Source: Candidatus Albibeggiatoa sp. nov. NOAA
Lineage (GTDB): Bacteria > Pseudomonadota > Gammaproteobacteria > Beggiatoales > Beggiatoaceae
Assembly: GCA_025800385.1 (NCBI GenBank)
Contig: JAOXRS010000244.1
Location: 124,001 to 188,000, forward strand
Length of the DNA: 64,000 bases
Reading direction: 5' to 3'
Positions 46,934 through 55,880 of the stretch are shown one piece after another. Every line of letters begins with the position of its first letter. Position 1 is the first letter of the stretch. Below the pieces are notes generated by a model. That model made no database searches, was not told the DNA's origin, and was given only the letters and a program-made list of their open reading frames with translations. A program made the position numbers and the translations under genes.

Positions 46934-47566
46934 ATGCCATATCAAATCAAAGAAATTTTTTATAGTTTACAAGGGGAAGGGGCGCAAGCAGGTCGTCCTG
47001 CAGTATTTTGTCGGTTTGCGGGTTGTAATTTGTGGTCGGGACGCGAGGAAGATCGAGAGAAAGCAATTTGTCAGTTTTGTGATACGGATTTTGTGGGTAC
47101 GAATGGTGAGAATGGTGGGCGATATGAGACGGCATGGATTTTGGCGCATTTTATTGGTGAGATGTGGGGTTCTCGTTCGGGGCATCCGTATGTGATTTTT
47201 ACGGGAGGGGAGCCTGCGTTACAGTTGGATGAGGATTTATTGCAAGCGGTACATGATTTGGGCTTTGAAGCAGGTGTTGAAACCAATGGCACGATTGCAT
47301 TGCCTGAAGGTTTGGATTGGATTTGTGTGAGTCCGAAAGCAGGTTCTAAGATTGTGCAGACGTATGGTGATGAGCTAAAGTTAATTTATCCGCAAAAGTC
47401 GTTGAAGCCTGAGAAGTTTGATGATTTAGATTTTCGGCACTTTTTTATTCAGCCTGTTGATGATGAGGCCTGTCCTGATGCAACTCAGCAAGCAATTGAT
47501 TATTGTCTAACCCATCCAGAGTGGCATTTGAGTTTACAAACACATAAATTTTTGAAAATTCAGTAA
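46934..47566 (+). CDS. queE: 7-carboxy-7-deazaguanine synthase QueE
   Basis: This is a 210-residue radical-SAM enzyme of queuosine synthesis, converting 6-carboxytetrahydropterin to 7-carboxy-7-deazaguanine. The ATG at 46934 gives the usual start (PYQIKEIFYSLQGEGAQ); an in-frame TTG at 46898 is less likely. The cluster cysteines are C in GCNLWSG and CQFC further on, the spaced motif typical of QueE. VIFTGGEPALQ and GVETNGT follow. The gene ends two bases before an AbiC-like gene, so the queuosine gene and the defence-like genes share a transcript. Confidence 0.92.
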   Translation: MPYQIKEIFYSLQGEGAQAGRPAVFCRFAGCNLWSGREEDREKAICQFCDTDFVGTNGENGGRYETAWILAHFIGEMWGSRSGHPYVIFTGGEPALQLDEDLLQAVHDLGFEAGVETNGTIALPEGLDWICVSPKAGSKIVQTYGDELKLIYPQKSLKPEKFDDLDFRHFFIQPVDDEACPDATQQAIDYCLTHPEWHLSLQTHKFLKIQ

Positions 47567-47568
47567 TT

Positions 47569-48417
47569 ATGAAATTTATTAAAGAAAATCATATTTTATT
47601 CATTGCTGTTGCTGCTGTTATTTTTGTAGCTTCACCTGCTATTTTATATTTTTTAGTTGGTGTGGATATTTTGGGATTTGTAGGGCACAAAGATACTGAA
47701 ATTGGGCAGTGGGGAACTGTTGGTGATTATTTTGGAGGGATGTTAAATCCGATTTTAGCATTTTTGAGTTTGTATTTACTTCTGCAGACAATCAGGATTC
47801 AGAGCAGAGAGCTTGAAGCATCTCGACAAGAATTAGAACTTTCAAGGAAAGAGTTTGCAAAATCAGCCAGTGCATTAGAAGCACAAGAGCAACAAATGGC
47901 TTTACAAACTTTTGAAAATACTTTTTTTCAGCTTTTGAGCTTGTATCGTGAGAATGTGCAAAATATGCATACTAACCGAAGCAGCAAAGAGATATCAGGA
48001 AGAGAATGCTTTTCTAATTTTCATAGAAATTACAAAAATAATTATGCTACAAAAAAGGATTTATTATACTCCTATCAAAAATCTATTAAGGGAGAAAAAA
48101 TAGACAGAATAGAGTTAAATGTTTACTTTAAAAATTTTTCTCAAATTCTTAGATTTATAGACAATTCAAAAGTCAGCTATAAACAATGTAAACAATATAC
48201 TCAATTAATTAAAGCACAACTTTCTAATTATGAATTGGTACTTATTTTCTATAATGCTTATTATCTTGCAAACTCAGAAAAAAAACCTCAATTTAAGAAT
48301 CTTATTGAAAAATATACTTTCTTTGAAGACTTTCCAGAAGAGCTATTATTAGACCCAGAGCACAAAAAGCTTTATGCACCTTCCGCTTATTCTGACCAAG
48401 AAGAGGTATCATCATGA
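47569..48417 (+). CDS. Putative phage abortive infection protein (AbiC-like, putAbiC)
   Basis: This is a 282-residue protein with two N-terminal membrane helices (~9-32 and ~60-76) enclosing a WGTVGDYFGGMLNPILAFLS loop, the hallmark of the putAbiC family. A coiled coil (~80-118) and a C-terminal helical domain (FFQLLSLYRENV, ... YTQLIKAQLSNYELVLIFYNA) follow. AbiC was described as an abortive-infection protein of lactococcal phage defence; the bacterial family is widespread and its mechanism is unknown. Start codon two bases after queE; its stop overlaps the next gene by four bases (ATGA). Confidence 0.75.
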   Translation: MKFIKENHILFIAVAAVIFVASPAILYFLVGVDILGFVGHKDTEIGQWGTVGDYFGGMLNPILAFLSLYLLLQTIRIQSRELEASRQELELSRKEFAKSASALEAQEQQMALQTFENTFFQLLSLYRENVQNMHTNRSSKEISGRECFSNFHRNYKNNYATKKDLLYSYQKSIKGEKIDRIELNVYFKNFSQILRFIDNSKVSYKQCKQYTQLIKAQLSNYELVLIFYNAYYLANSEKKPQFKNLIEKYTFFEDFPEELLLDPEHKKLYAPSAYSDQEEVSS

Positions 48418-49310
48418 GCAGAAAACTAGTAAGCTTTGACTGGGCAATCAAGAAAATCCTTAGAAGCAAGGCCAATTTCGCTATTTTAGAAGGCTTTTTA
48501 AGCGAACTACTGAAAACAGACATTACTATTCTGCAAGTACTAGAAAGTGAAAGCAATCAAGCATACGAAAATGATAAATATAACCGTGTTGATGTTAAAG
48601 TCAAAAATAGCCAAGGCAAAATCATTATCATCGAAGTGCAATACAGCCGAGAATATGACTTTTTACAACGTATTTGCTACGGCGTATCCAAAGATATAGT
48701 CGAATATATGCAAGAAGGCATGGCCTACTCAGAAATCAGTAAAGTAATCTCTGTGAGTATTTTGTACTTCAATTTGGGCTTAGGCGAAGACTATATTTAC
48801 AAAGGCGAAACTAATTTTGTTGGCATCCACTTAAATGACCAATTACAATTAAATGATAAACAAAAACAGAAATTCCAAAAACAGCATGTTGCTGAAATTT
48901 TTCCAGAATACTATCTCATCAAAGTAAACAAATTCAATGATGTAGCTAAAGACAGCTTAGATGAATGGATTTACTTTCTGAAACATGCAGAAGTCAAAGA
49001 TGAATTTCATGCAAAAGGGTTAAACGAAGCCAAAGAAAAACTAGACTTGCTGCAATTAGACGATAAACAACGTGCTGCATATCGTGCTTACCAAGAAGAC
49101 CTACACTATCAAGCCAGTATGTTTGACTCATCTTATGGCGATGGCTATGGAGAAGGCAAGAAAGCTGGAAAAGAAGAGGGTGCAACGCAAAAAGCACAAG
49201 AAACAGCAAAAAAAATGCTAATGAAAGGCTATGAATTTAGTGAAATTATAGAATTAACAGGGTTAAGTATTGAACAAATAATAACGTTATCAAAAAAGAC
49301 TGAATTATAA
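48414..49310 (+). CDS. Rpn family PD-(D/E)XK nuclease / recombination-promoting protein
   Basis: This is a 298-residue protein of the Rpn/YhgA-like family (previously called putative transposase). The start SFDWAIKKILRSKANFAILEGFLSELL is typical. The nuclease core is RVDVKVKNSQGKIIIIEVQ (D...ExQ), with IFPEYYLIKVNKFN later. The C-terminal third has a Gly/Lys-rich segment (YGDGYGEGKKAGKEEG) and a final LSIEQIITL helix. Rpn proteins are Mg-dependent DNA endonucleases that promote recombination. It is coupled by ATGA to the AbiC-like gene. Confidence 0.85.
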   Translation: MSRKLVSFDWAIKKILRSKANFAILEGFLSELLKTDITILQVLESESNQAYENDKYNRVDVKVKNSQGKIIIIEVQYSREYDFLQRICYGVSKDIVEYMQEGMAYSEISKVISVSILYFNLGLGEDYIYKGETNFVGIHLNDQLQLNDKQKQKFQKQHVAEIFPEYYLIKVNKFNDVAKDSLDEWIYFLKHAEVKDEFHAKGLNEAKEKLDLLQLDDKQRAAYRAYQEDLHYQASMFDSSYGDGYGEGKKAGKEEGATQKAQETAKKMLMKGYEFSEIIELTGLSIEQIITLSKKTEL

Positions 49311-49331
49311 ATACATATAATTTCGCTGCTA

Positions 49332-51722
49332 CTAATAATGCCAAATCTGCCGCCTTTGCTCTCGTGCCAAAATAGGTTTTAAAAAATCATGACTATTTGG
49401 ATCAAAATGAATTGCTCCCGTTTCGGCTGTATTCAATGTTTGGATATTGAAACGTTGATAGCGTCGCACAATGTCAGGATGCGGATGTCGAAAATGGTTT
49501 AAATAGCGCGTTGAAAATATCACCACTTTTGGATTCACTACGCGAATAAATGGTGTCGATGATGATGTTTTACTGCCATGATGTGGTGCAATAAGTACAT
49601 CGGCCTGTAGATTTTTAGATAATAACGATAGCTCGACTTGACTGGAAATATCTCCCGCTAACAACATGCTGTGATTTTTCCCCGTTATTTTTAAAACACA
49701 ACTTCTATCATTTCTGTTTCTATAATTTCTGGTAGGGTGCAATATTTCAAAATAAACCCCATCCCACTGCCATTGTTGCCCTGCCTTGCATAATGCGATA
49801 GGCACTTGTTGCTGTAACGGCACTTTTAGAAAATCTTGAATTCTGCCTATTTCGGTCGCACCTGTTAAAATTTGCTGAATCGGGATATTTTGTACAATTA
49901 CATTAACCCCTCCAATATGATCGCTATCCCCATGACTGGCAATCAGTAAATCTAAGTGTCTAAATTGCTGGGTTTTTAAATGGGGTACAATAACGCTTTT
50001 TGACATCCATTGACTAGCAGCATCATACATAAGTTGATGATTTTGAGTTCTAATTACTGTTGCTAAACTTTGTCCAACATCCAATACTGTGAATGCAAAT
50101 TCTCCATGTTGTATGGTTTTCGGTGTTGAAATGGTAAAAAATAGAGGTAGCAGCCCAATTAAACCAAGCCAGCGAATATGAAACCCTCTCGGTGCGAATA
50201 AAGTAAATAAGCTGAACAAAGTGAGTGATATTGTGAATAAATTCAAATTAGTTGCTAATGTATGTAATAAACTGCTATAAGGCTGCTCTATTCCTTGAAT
50301 GAAGTGAACTGTTTTAAATAGCCGAACCAGTAAGTCAGAAATAAAATAGAAAACTGGCAATGCTAACCACGTTGAAAATATGGATAATAAAATACTGAAA
50401 AAGATAGCAGGCAGGATAATAAAGCTTGTAAGCGGAATAAGTAGCAAATTACACAAAATGGGAGATAGGATAACAGGGGTTTGGAAAAAATAATAAGAAA
50501 GCGGAAAAGCGACTAAAGAGAGGATGGCTTGAAGCAAAATAAGCTGGACAAACCATGTCCTTAAATGGATACCTGAGGCTTGATACCATTTTCGCCTTAT
50601 GGGAGATAAATGTATAAATTGAGAAAAATACACCAGCGTGCTGACTAAAATAAATGATAACCAAAAGCCAGCAGAAAGCGTGGATAAAGGATCATATAGC
50701 AATACAAATGCTAAAGCTAAACTGATTCGATGTGACACACTTAAATGACGATCTAACAAGTTTGGCATGAGAAAACCCAGTATCATCATAAAGGCACGTT
50801 GTGCGGAGATGCTAAATCCAGCCAAGAAAACGTAAAATGAGACGGCAAGTAATGTAACGATAGTCGCAAAATAAATACTCGGCAGCCATAATGCAACGTT
50901 ACCTAAGTGACTCCATAGTCGGCGCGAAATAAAAAATGTAACCAATGCGATGCTGCTAACATGTAAACCTGAAATCGCAACTAAATGGCTTGTACCTGTT
51001 TGACGAAATAAATTCCATTGTTGACTAGAAATTAAACTACGCTCTCCCAATCCCATCGCCAAAATAATACCTGCATTGGGTAAATCAATGACTAAGTTTT
51101 TTATATGCTGAATCAACTGATAACGTATTGTTTGAGGGTGGTAATCTCTTGATGAATCAAGCCATATCGGCTTTTCAGTGCGGTTAATATTGCCAATGGC
51201 GATAATTCGCTGTGAGAATAAATATTTAGCATAATCAAAACCCGTAAAGTTAACTGTGCCATGAGGACGTTTGAGTTTTACGGTGAATTGCCATAACTGA
51301 TCAGGTGCGACTGATAGTATTTGATTGTCCTTAACATACCATTTTAATCTGACTTTGCTATGAAATGGATAAAACTGGTCTTGATAAACAAAATGGCTAG
51401 CATGTAAATCAAATTGAGTGTTAAACTTGTTTTGTGTGGGGATACTAACAATGCGGCCTTGAATCGTGATTTTTTGCCCTTCGATTTCTTTTGGTAATTG
51501 TTGTGCTAATATAGCCTGCGCATTCCAGAACATCCATAGAAAGCCTAAAATGATGCAAATAACACAGACTATAAAAAATCTCATACTTCTTGCATATAAA
51601 ACGATTATTCCCAGTCCAACAATCATTGCCAATAGCAGCCAAACCCATTGTATATTGGGCAACGCTGTAAGTTGTTGACAGATTAATATCCCTAATAAAA
51701 AAGCAATAATTGCTAAGCGCAT
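49332..51722 (-). CDS. comEC: DNA uptake channel protein ComEC/Rec2
   Basis: This is a 796-residue protein. The ATG at 51722 starts directly with the first membrane segment (MRLAIIAFLLGI); the longer open frame before it is not membrane-like. Order: N-terminal membrane helices and OB-like domain (~100-210), the Competence domain with many helices around the MAISGLHVSSIAL stretch, then a metallo-beta-lactamase domain with LDVGQS, SHGDSDHIGG and LAGDISSQVE. It imports single-stranded DNA across the inner membrane in natural transformation. It is divergent from the DUF2062 gene with only 13 bases between starts. Confidence 0.92.
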   Translation of the reverse strand: MRLAIIAFLLGILICQQLTALPNIQWVWLLLAMIVGLGIIVLYARSMRFFIVCVICIILGFLWMFWNAQAILAQQLPKEIEGQKITIQGRIVSIPTQNKFNTQFDLHASHFVYQDQFYPFHSKVRLKWYVKDNQILSVAPDQLWQFTVKLKRPHGTVNFTGFDYAKYLFSQRIIAIGNINRTEKPIWLDSSRDYHPQTIRYQLIQHIKNLVIDLPNAGIILAMGLGERSLISSQQWNLFRQTGTSHLVAISGLHVSSIALVTFFISRRLWSHLGNVALWLPSIYFATIVTLLAVSFYVFLAGFSISAQRAFMMILGFLMPNLLDRHLSVSHRISLALAFVLLYDPLSTLSAGFWLSFILVSTLVYFSQFIHLSPIRRKWYQASGIHLRTWFVQLILLQAILSLVAFPLSYYFFQTPVILSPILCNLLLIPLTSFIILPAIFFSILLSIFSTWLALPVFYFISDLLVRLFKTVHFIQGIEQPYSSLLHTLATNLNLFTISLTLFSLFTLFAPRGFHIRWLGLIGLLPLFFTISTPKTIQHGEFAFTVLDVGQSLATVIRTQNHQLMYDAASQWMSKSVIVPHLKTQQFRHLDLLIASHGDSDHIGGVNVIVQNIPIQQILTGATEIGRIQDFLKVPLQQQVPIALCKAGQQWQWDGVYFEILHPTRNYRNRNDRSCVLKITGKNHSMLLAGDISSQVELSLLSKNLQADVLIAPHHGSKTSSSTPFIRVVNPKVVIFSTRYLNHFRHPHPDIVRRYQRFNIQTLNTAETGAIHFDPNSHDFLKPILAREQRRQIWHY

Positions 51723-51735
51723 GATGTTGTAACGT

Positions 51736-52293
51736 ATGGCTAGAAAATTTTTTAAACGGATGTTGCCGCATCCCAAAACATTTAAATCACACCCGCACTT
51801 ACAGTTTTTAGGTGACTGGTTACACGAGCCAAATTTGTGGCATTTAAATCGAAAATCTTTGGCTGGTGGGATGGCTGTGGGTTTATTTTCGGCATTTATC
51901 CCTTTTCCACTACAAATGCTATGGGCGGCCATTTTAGCAATTTATTTTAAAGTGAATATCCCGCTTGCCGTTTCCCTAGTTTGGCTGACTAATCCTATCA
52001 CAATTCCTCCCATGTTTTATTTAGCTTATCGCTTAGGTGCATTTATGATGGGCTTGTCGCCGAAAAATATTGATCTGACGCTAGAAATGGATCAGCTGAT
52101 GCAAATCTTTGCAAATTCGTGGCAACCTCTATTATTAGGTTCTTTTACGATGGGATTAATATTCGCCGTTATTGGTTATTACACAGTAAATATTTTATGG
52201 AAAAGACATGTGAAACATTTGTGGGATAAAAGATGTGCAAAACGTAAATTAGCAAAAAATCAATTGAATGCAGGACAATATAAAGAAGTTTGA
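51736..52293 (+). CDS. DUF2062 domain membrane protein
   Basis: This is a 185-residue protein. The core WHLNRKSLAGGMAVGLFSAFIPFPLQMLWAAILAIYFKVNIPLAVSLVWLTNPIT is the DUF2062 signature, with two or three membrane segments and a basic C-terminal tail. DUF2062 genes in gammaproteobacteria are frequently next to comEC, as here. Function unknown. Confidence 0.85.
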   Translation: MARKFFKRMLPHPKTFKSHPHLQFLGDWLHEPNLWHLNRKSLAGGMAVGLFSAFIPFPLQMLWAAILAIYFKVNIPLAVSLVWLTNPITIPPMFYLAYRLGAFMMGLSPKNIDLTLEMDQLMQIFANSWQPLLLGSFTMGLIFAVIGYYTVNILWKRHVKHLWDKRCAKRKLAKNQLNAGQYKEV

Positions 52294-52345
52294 AAAGATT
52301 GAATTGAAATAAAGTGGGTACTAAATAGGTAGGTATTCAAAACAA

Positions 52346-52377
52346 ATCCTTTCAAGCCATAGCCAACCTGAAAGGAT
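52346..52377 (-). terminator. Terminator of the rpsP-rimM-trmD-rplS operon
   Basis: ATCCTTTCA (52346-52354) pairs with TGAAAGGAT (52369-52377) around a 14-base loop. On the minus strand it is followed by TTTGTTTTG. It lies 15 bases downstream of the rplS stop. Confidence 0.65.
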
Positions 52378-52391
52378 ATGAAGCAAGCCAA

Positions 52392-52769
52392 TTACTGCGC
52401 AGCTGCTTGTTGAGCTGGTTTCTTGCTAGGGATTTTTTCTTTAATACGTGCTGCTTTACCACGTAAGTTACGCATGTAGTACAATTTAGCACGACGTACG
52501 TCACCACGGCGTTTTACTTTAATTTCTTGAATAAGCGGGCTGTAAGTTTGGAAAACACGCTCAACGCCTTCACCATGAGAAATCTTACGTACAGTGAATG
52601 CAGAATGCAAACCACGGTTACGTACAGCAATCACTAAGCCTTCAAAGGCCTGTAAACGCTCACGGTTACCTTCTTTTACCTTAATTTGAACAACGACAGT
52701 GTCACCCGGATTAAATTCTGGGATGTCTTTGCCCATTTGTTCTTGTTCTAGTTGCTGGATAATGTTCAT
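52392..52769 (-). CDS. rplS: 50S ribosomal protein L19
   Basis: This is a 125-residue ribosomal protein at the 30S-50S interface. It has the normal motifs [31 protein letters not shown] and [12 protein letters not shown]...[14 protein letters not shown]. It has an Ala/Gln-rich extra C-terminus ([10 protein letters not shown]). It is the last gene of the operon, overlapping trmD by four bases (ATGA). Confidence 0.97.
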   Translation of the reverse strand: MNIIQQLEQEQMGKDIPEFNPGDTVVVQIKVKEGNRERLQAFEGLVIAVRNRGLHSAFTVRKISHGEGVERVFQTYSPLIQEIKVKRRGDVRRAKLYYMRNLRGKAARIKEKIPSKKPAQQAAAQ

Positions 52770-53515
52770 GTTTGTACTCCCTTCAAATCGTTAATAAATT
52801 CGTCAAGTAAAGCCTGCTGACGCGTTGTCAATTCAAGCTTGTCTAATAAGTCAGGACGTTTTTGCCATGTGCGTCCCAGTGCTTGCTTATGTCGCCAGTT
52901 TTCAATCGCCTGATGATGACCTTCTAATAACACAGCAGGAACAGACTGATTATCAATCACTTCAGGGCGTGTATAGTGAGGATAATCGAGTAAACCTTGA
53001 TAAAAGGAATCTTCAACTGCTGAGTTTTCATGACCTAATGCCCCCGGAATTTGCCGAGTCAGTGCGTCAATCATCACCATTGCTGCGAGTTCACCACCGC
53101 TTAATACATAGTCGCCAATAGACCATTCTTCATCAATATCGTGCTCAATCACACGCTCGTCAATCCCTTCATAGCGTCCAGAAACAAATAGGAGGTTTTG
53201 ATGTTGGGAAAGCTCGCGGATACCTGATTGATCTAAACAACGTCCTTGCGGTGATAAGTAAATCACTTTGGGCTTAGACTGAAACTGGTCTTTTGCTGCT
53301 TGAATGCAATCGCGCACAGGCTGTACTTGCATCACCATGCCTGCACCACCACCATAAGGCCTATCGTCTACTCTACGATGTTTATCTTGGCTGTAGTCAC
53401 GCACATTCCACAAGCTGAGTTGCAACAGTTTGCGTTCTAAGGCGCGTGCCACAATGCCACCACAACGTAATGCAGTAAACATCTCTGGAAACAGAGTAAT
53501 AACGCCAATGTGCAT
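52766..53515 (-). CDS. trmD: tRNA (guanine-N1)-methyltransferase TrmD
   Basis: This is a 249-residue enzyme that methylates G37 of tRNAs reading CNN codons, with a deep trefoil-knot SAM site. It has [38 protein letters not shown] and [18 protein letters not shown]. The ATG at 53515 is the usual start; a TTG five codons earlier is less likely. Third gene of the operon. Confidence 0.96.
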   Translation of the reverse strand: MHIGVITLFPEMFTALRCGGIVARALERKLLQLSLWNVRDYSQDKHRRVDDRPYGGGAGMVMQVQPVRDCIQAAKDQFQSKPKVIYLSPQGRCLDQSGIRELSQHQNLLFVSGRYEGIDERVIEHDIDEEWSIGDYVLSGGELAAMVMIDALTRQIPGALGHENSAVEDSFYQGLLDYPHYTRPEVIDNQSVPAVLLEGHHQAIENWRHKQALGRTWQKRPDLLDKLELTTRQQALLDEFINDLKGVQT

Positions 53516-53589
53516 AGTTTCAGTTAACAATTATCAATAGCCATTATCAGTGCTTGGCGCGAAGATAATAGGCCATTTTGGTGGATAGT

Positions 53590-54099
53590 TTAAAATGCTG
53601 GATCCCAGTCAACTAAAATCTGTTGCTGTTGTAGGTCAACTTGAATAATAAATTGTGGAATCAAAAAGGGAATAAGACGTTCTGTTTCACCTTTGACCAC
53701 TAATACATCATTTGACCCTGTTTCAATCAAGTAGTCGACTGTGCCGAATTCAATACCATCTTGATTGATGACTTTTAAACCAACTAAATCTGACCAGTAA
53801 TATTCATCATCCTCAGTGGGTGGTAACTGGTCGCGCGAAATGGCAATTTTACTGCCTAATAATAAGGCGGCTTGTTCTCTAGTCTGGCAAGTTTCTAAGC
53901 GCACAATAATACCTTTACCATGCGGCTTACCTTCACAGACATTAACCGTTTGCCATTGCTGATGTTGATATAATTGCCAAGGCGAATAGGCGAGGATGTT
54001 TTTAATGGGACGAGTATAAGAATACACTTTCACCCAACCTCGTACCCCATAGATACCGTTGATACGCCCAACAATAATTCGCCGCGACTGGTCAGACAT
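53590..54099 (-). CDS. rimM: 16S rRNA processing protein RimM
   Basis: This is a 169-residue 30S maturation factor that binds protein S19. It has the N-terminal RINGIYGVRGWVKVYSYT and the PRC-barrel domain (YYWSDLVGLKVINQDG...GTVDYLIETGSNDVLVV). It lies three bases after rpsP in the same operon. Confidence 0.95.
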   Translation of the reverse strand: MSDQSRRIIVGRINGIYGVRGWVKVYSYTRPIKNILAYSPWQLYQHQQWQTVNVCEGKPHGKGIIVRLETCQTREQAALLLGSKIAISRDQLPPTEDDEYYWSDLVGLKVINQDGIEFGTVDYLIETGSNDVLVVKGETERLIPFLIPQFIIQVDLQQQQILVDWDPAF

Positions 54100-54102
54100 T
54101 AA

Positions 54103-54393
54103 TTATGCTGCTTCTGCAACGGCTTCAGCTGTCGCAACAACTTGAGAAGCTGTTTTACGGTAATCTTTTACTAATTTTTTAACACGCTCAGATGTTTGCG
54201 CACCATGACCTAACCAGTGCTCTAAACGTTCTAAATTAATACGCAACGTTTCTTCTTGACCAGAAGCTAATGGGTTGAAGAAACCTAAACGTTCGATATA
54301 GCGGCCATCACGACGACTACGAGAGTCAGTCACAACAAAGTGATAGAAAGGACGCTTTTTAGAACCACCGCGAGATAAACGGATTGTAACCAT
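54103..54393 (-). CDS. rpsP: 30S ribosomal protein S16
   Basis: This is a 96-residue protein starting [18 protein letters not shown], the invariant S16 start, with [14 protein letters not shown] and a slightly Ala/Val-rich tail. It is the first gene of the rpsP-rimM-trmD-rplS operon; its promoter must lie in the 287 bases up to ruvX. Confidence 0.97.
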   Translation of the reverse strand: MVTIRLSRGGSKKRPFYHFVVTDSRSRRDGRYIERLGFFNPLASGQEETLRINLERLEHWLGHGAQTSERVKKLVKDYRKTASQVVATAEAVAEAA

Positions 54394-54680
54394 TGATTTA
54401 TATACCTATGCTAACACCAATGAAAACTCGCAATTATATGAAATAATTAAGTGAAAAACAATTTATAAATCGGATTTTTTTAAATCAGGGGCAAAAGCTT
54501 GATAGCCTAGCACTTTTTTATACGTCATTATTTATGAAGTGTAGACTATTATTTAGATAAGTGATGATTGAATTTATGAAATCGAAAAAATATTATTCAT
54601 GACTTTGAAACCAAATAGTTTTGTGAATAATTGCAACGCCATTTTATGCTGAAAATAAGCCATGTTTGTAAAGAATAATC

Positions 54681-55085
54681 TTATCCTTTCAACCAAGTTT
54701 CCAGAATCATCTTTGCAGCAACAGCATCAATAAACGCTTCTTTTTGTCCTATCTCTTCTAAGTATTCATGTGCCGCTACGGAGGTTAACGTCTCATCAAC
54801 CAAATACACAGGCAGATTATAACGTTGTTCTAACTCTGCCTTGAAGTCATGAATGGCTTGAGTGATTTTATTTTGCGAGCCGTCGGCATGTTGTGATAAA
54901 CCTAACACCAAAGCATGGGGCTGCCACTCAGCAATATACTGTTGGATTTGTTGCCAAGGTATTTGTTTATTTTTACTGATTTTGAGAACAGCTAACGGTC
55001 TAGCGGATTGGGTTAGGGTTTGGCCAACAGCAACGCCAATTCTGCGCCGCCCATAGTCAAAGGCCAACAAAGTCTGAACGGTCAT
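54681..55085 (-). CDS. ruvX: Putative pre-16S rRNA nuclease RuvX (YqgF)
   Basis: This is a 134-residue RNase-H-fold nuclease with LAFDYGRRRIGVAVG at the start, ALVLGLSQHADGSQ, the VDETLTSVAAHEYL motif and a final DAVAAKMILETWL. It trims the 5' end of 16S rRNA. It begins six bases after yqgE on the same strand. Confidence 0.94.
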   Translation of the reverse strand: MTVQTLLAFDYGRRRIGVAVGQTLTQSARPLAVLKISKNKQIPWQQIQQYIAEWQPHALVLGLSQHADGSQNKITQAIHDFKAELEQRYNLPVYLVDETLTSVAAHEYLEEIGQKEAFIDAVAAKMILETWLKG

Positions 55086-55091
55086 TATAAA

Positions 55092-55664
55092 TTAACTATG
55101 TCCTGCTTGGGTCGATAATAAATTAATATCAATCCCTAATTTTGAAGCGGCTGCTTGCCAACGGTTTTCTGCTGGAATATTAAAAATAATGTCATTATCA
55201 TTGGCTGGAATACTTAACCATGTATTTTCCAACATTTCTTGCTCAAGTTGTCCTGCCGACCAGCCCGCATAACCCAATGCAATTAGTACATTATCAGGTC
55301 CACTACCGTCAGCCATCGCCTGCAATATATCTTGAGAAGTGGTAATCGCCATTTGATCTTGCAAAATCAACATCGCATCCCAGTTTTTGTCACTGGGTTC
55401 ATGTAATACAAAGCCACGTTCTTTTTGCACAGGCCCACCGTCAAATACAGGCATACGATCAGCAACTGGATTATGAGACTCAATCTCCATATGCTCCAAC
55501 ACTTGACCCACGTCAACACCTGAAATAGGGCGATTGATTATAATACCCATTGCGCCATCGTCATTGTGCATACAGACATAAGTGACTGTTTGTGCAAAAT
55601 GTGGATCGTCCAAATTTGGCATTGCAATCAATAAATGATTAGTTAAATAAGTTGTTTCTATCAT
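55092..55664 (-). CDS. yqgE: UPF0301 family protein YqgE (AlgH)
   Basis: This is a 190-residue protein with LTNHLLIAMPNLDDPHFAQTV and VCMHNDDGAMGIIINRP at the start and LGYAGWSAGQLEQEMLENTWL later. Its function is not known; it nearly always precedes ruvX, as here. Confidence 0.92.
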   Translation of the reverse strand: MIETTYLTNHLLIAMPNLDDPHFAQTVTYVCMHNDDGAMGIIINRPISGVDVGQVLEHMEIESHNPVADRMPVFDGGPVQKERGFVLHEPSDKNWDAMLILQDQMAITTSQDILQAMADGSGPDNVLIALGYAGWSAGQLEQEMLENTWLSIPANDNDIIFNIPAENRWQAAASKLGIDINLLSTQAGHS

Positions 55665-55880
55665 GAGTATCGCAATAATTTTTTTAGTTAGTTTTAAATT
55701 TAAAAGATTTCTTGTAACTAACTAAACAACAATTTTTACATGAATGTTCAAGTAAATAGCTTATATAGCAGACTTATATTACCGCGTTTAGTTAATGAAT
55801 ACTAGTATAAAATTACAATTTTTTTAAAATTCACCAGTATTACGCATTTATGTCAAACTGATTCCACATTATAAGAAATT

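Noticed and set aside
46898-47300. Several long overlapping open frames on both strands in the queE region
   Set aside because: They are shadows caused by the base composition of queE; queE itself has all its family motifs.
49723-51932. Longer N-terminus of ComEC reaching 51932
   Set aside because: The extra ~70 residues are Cys/Lys-rich, not membrane-like, and overlap the DUF2062 gene; the ATG at 51722 begins the first membrane segment.
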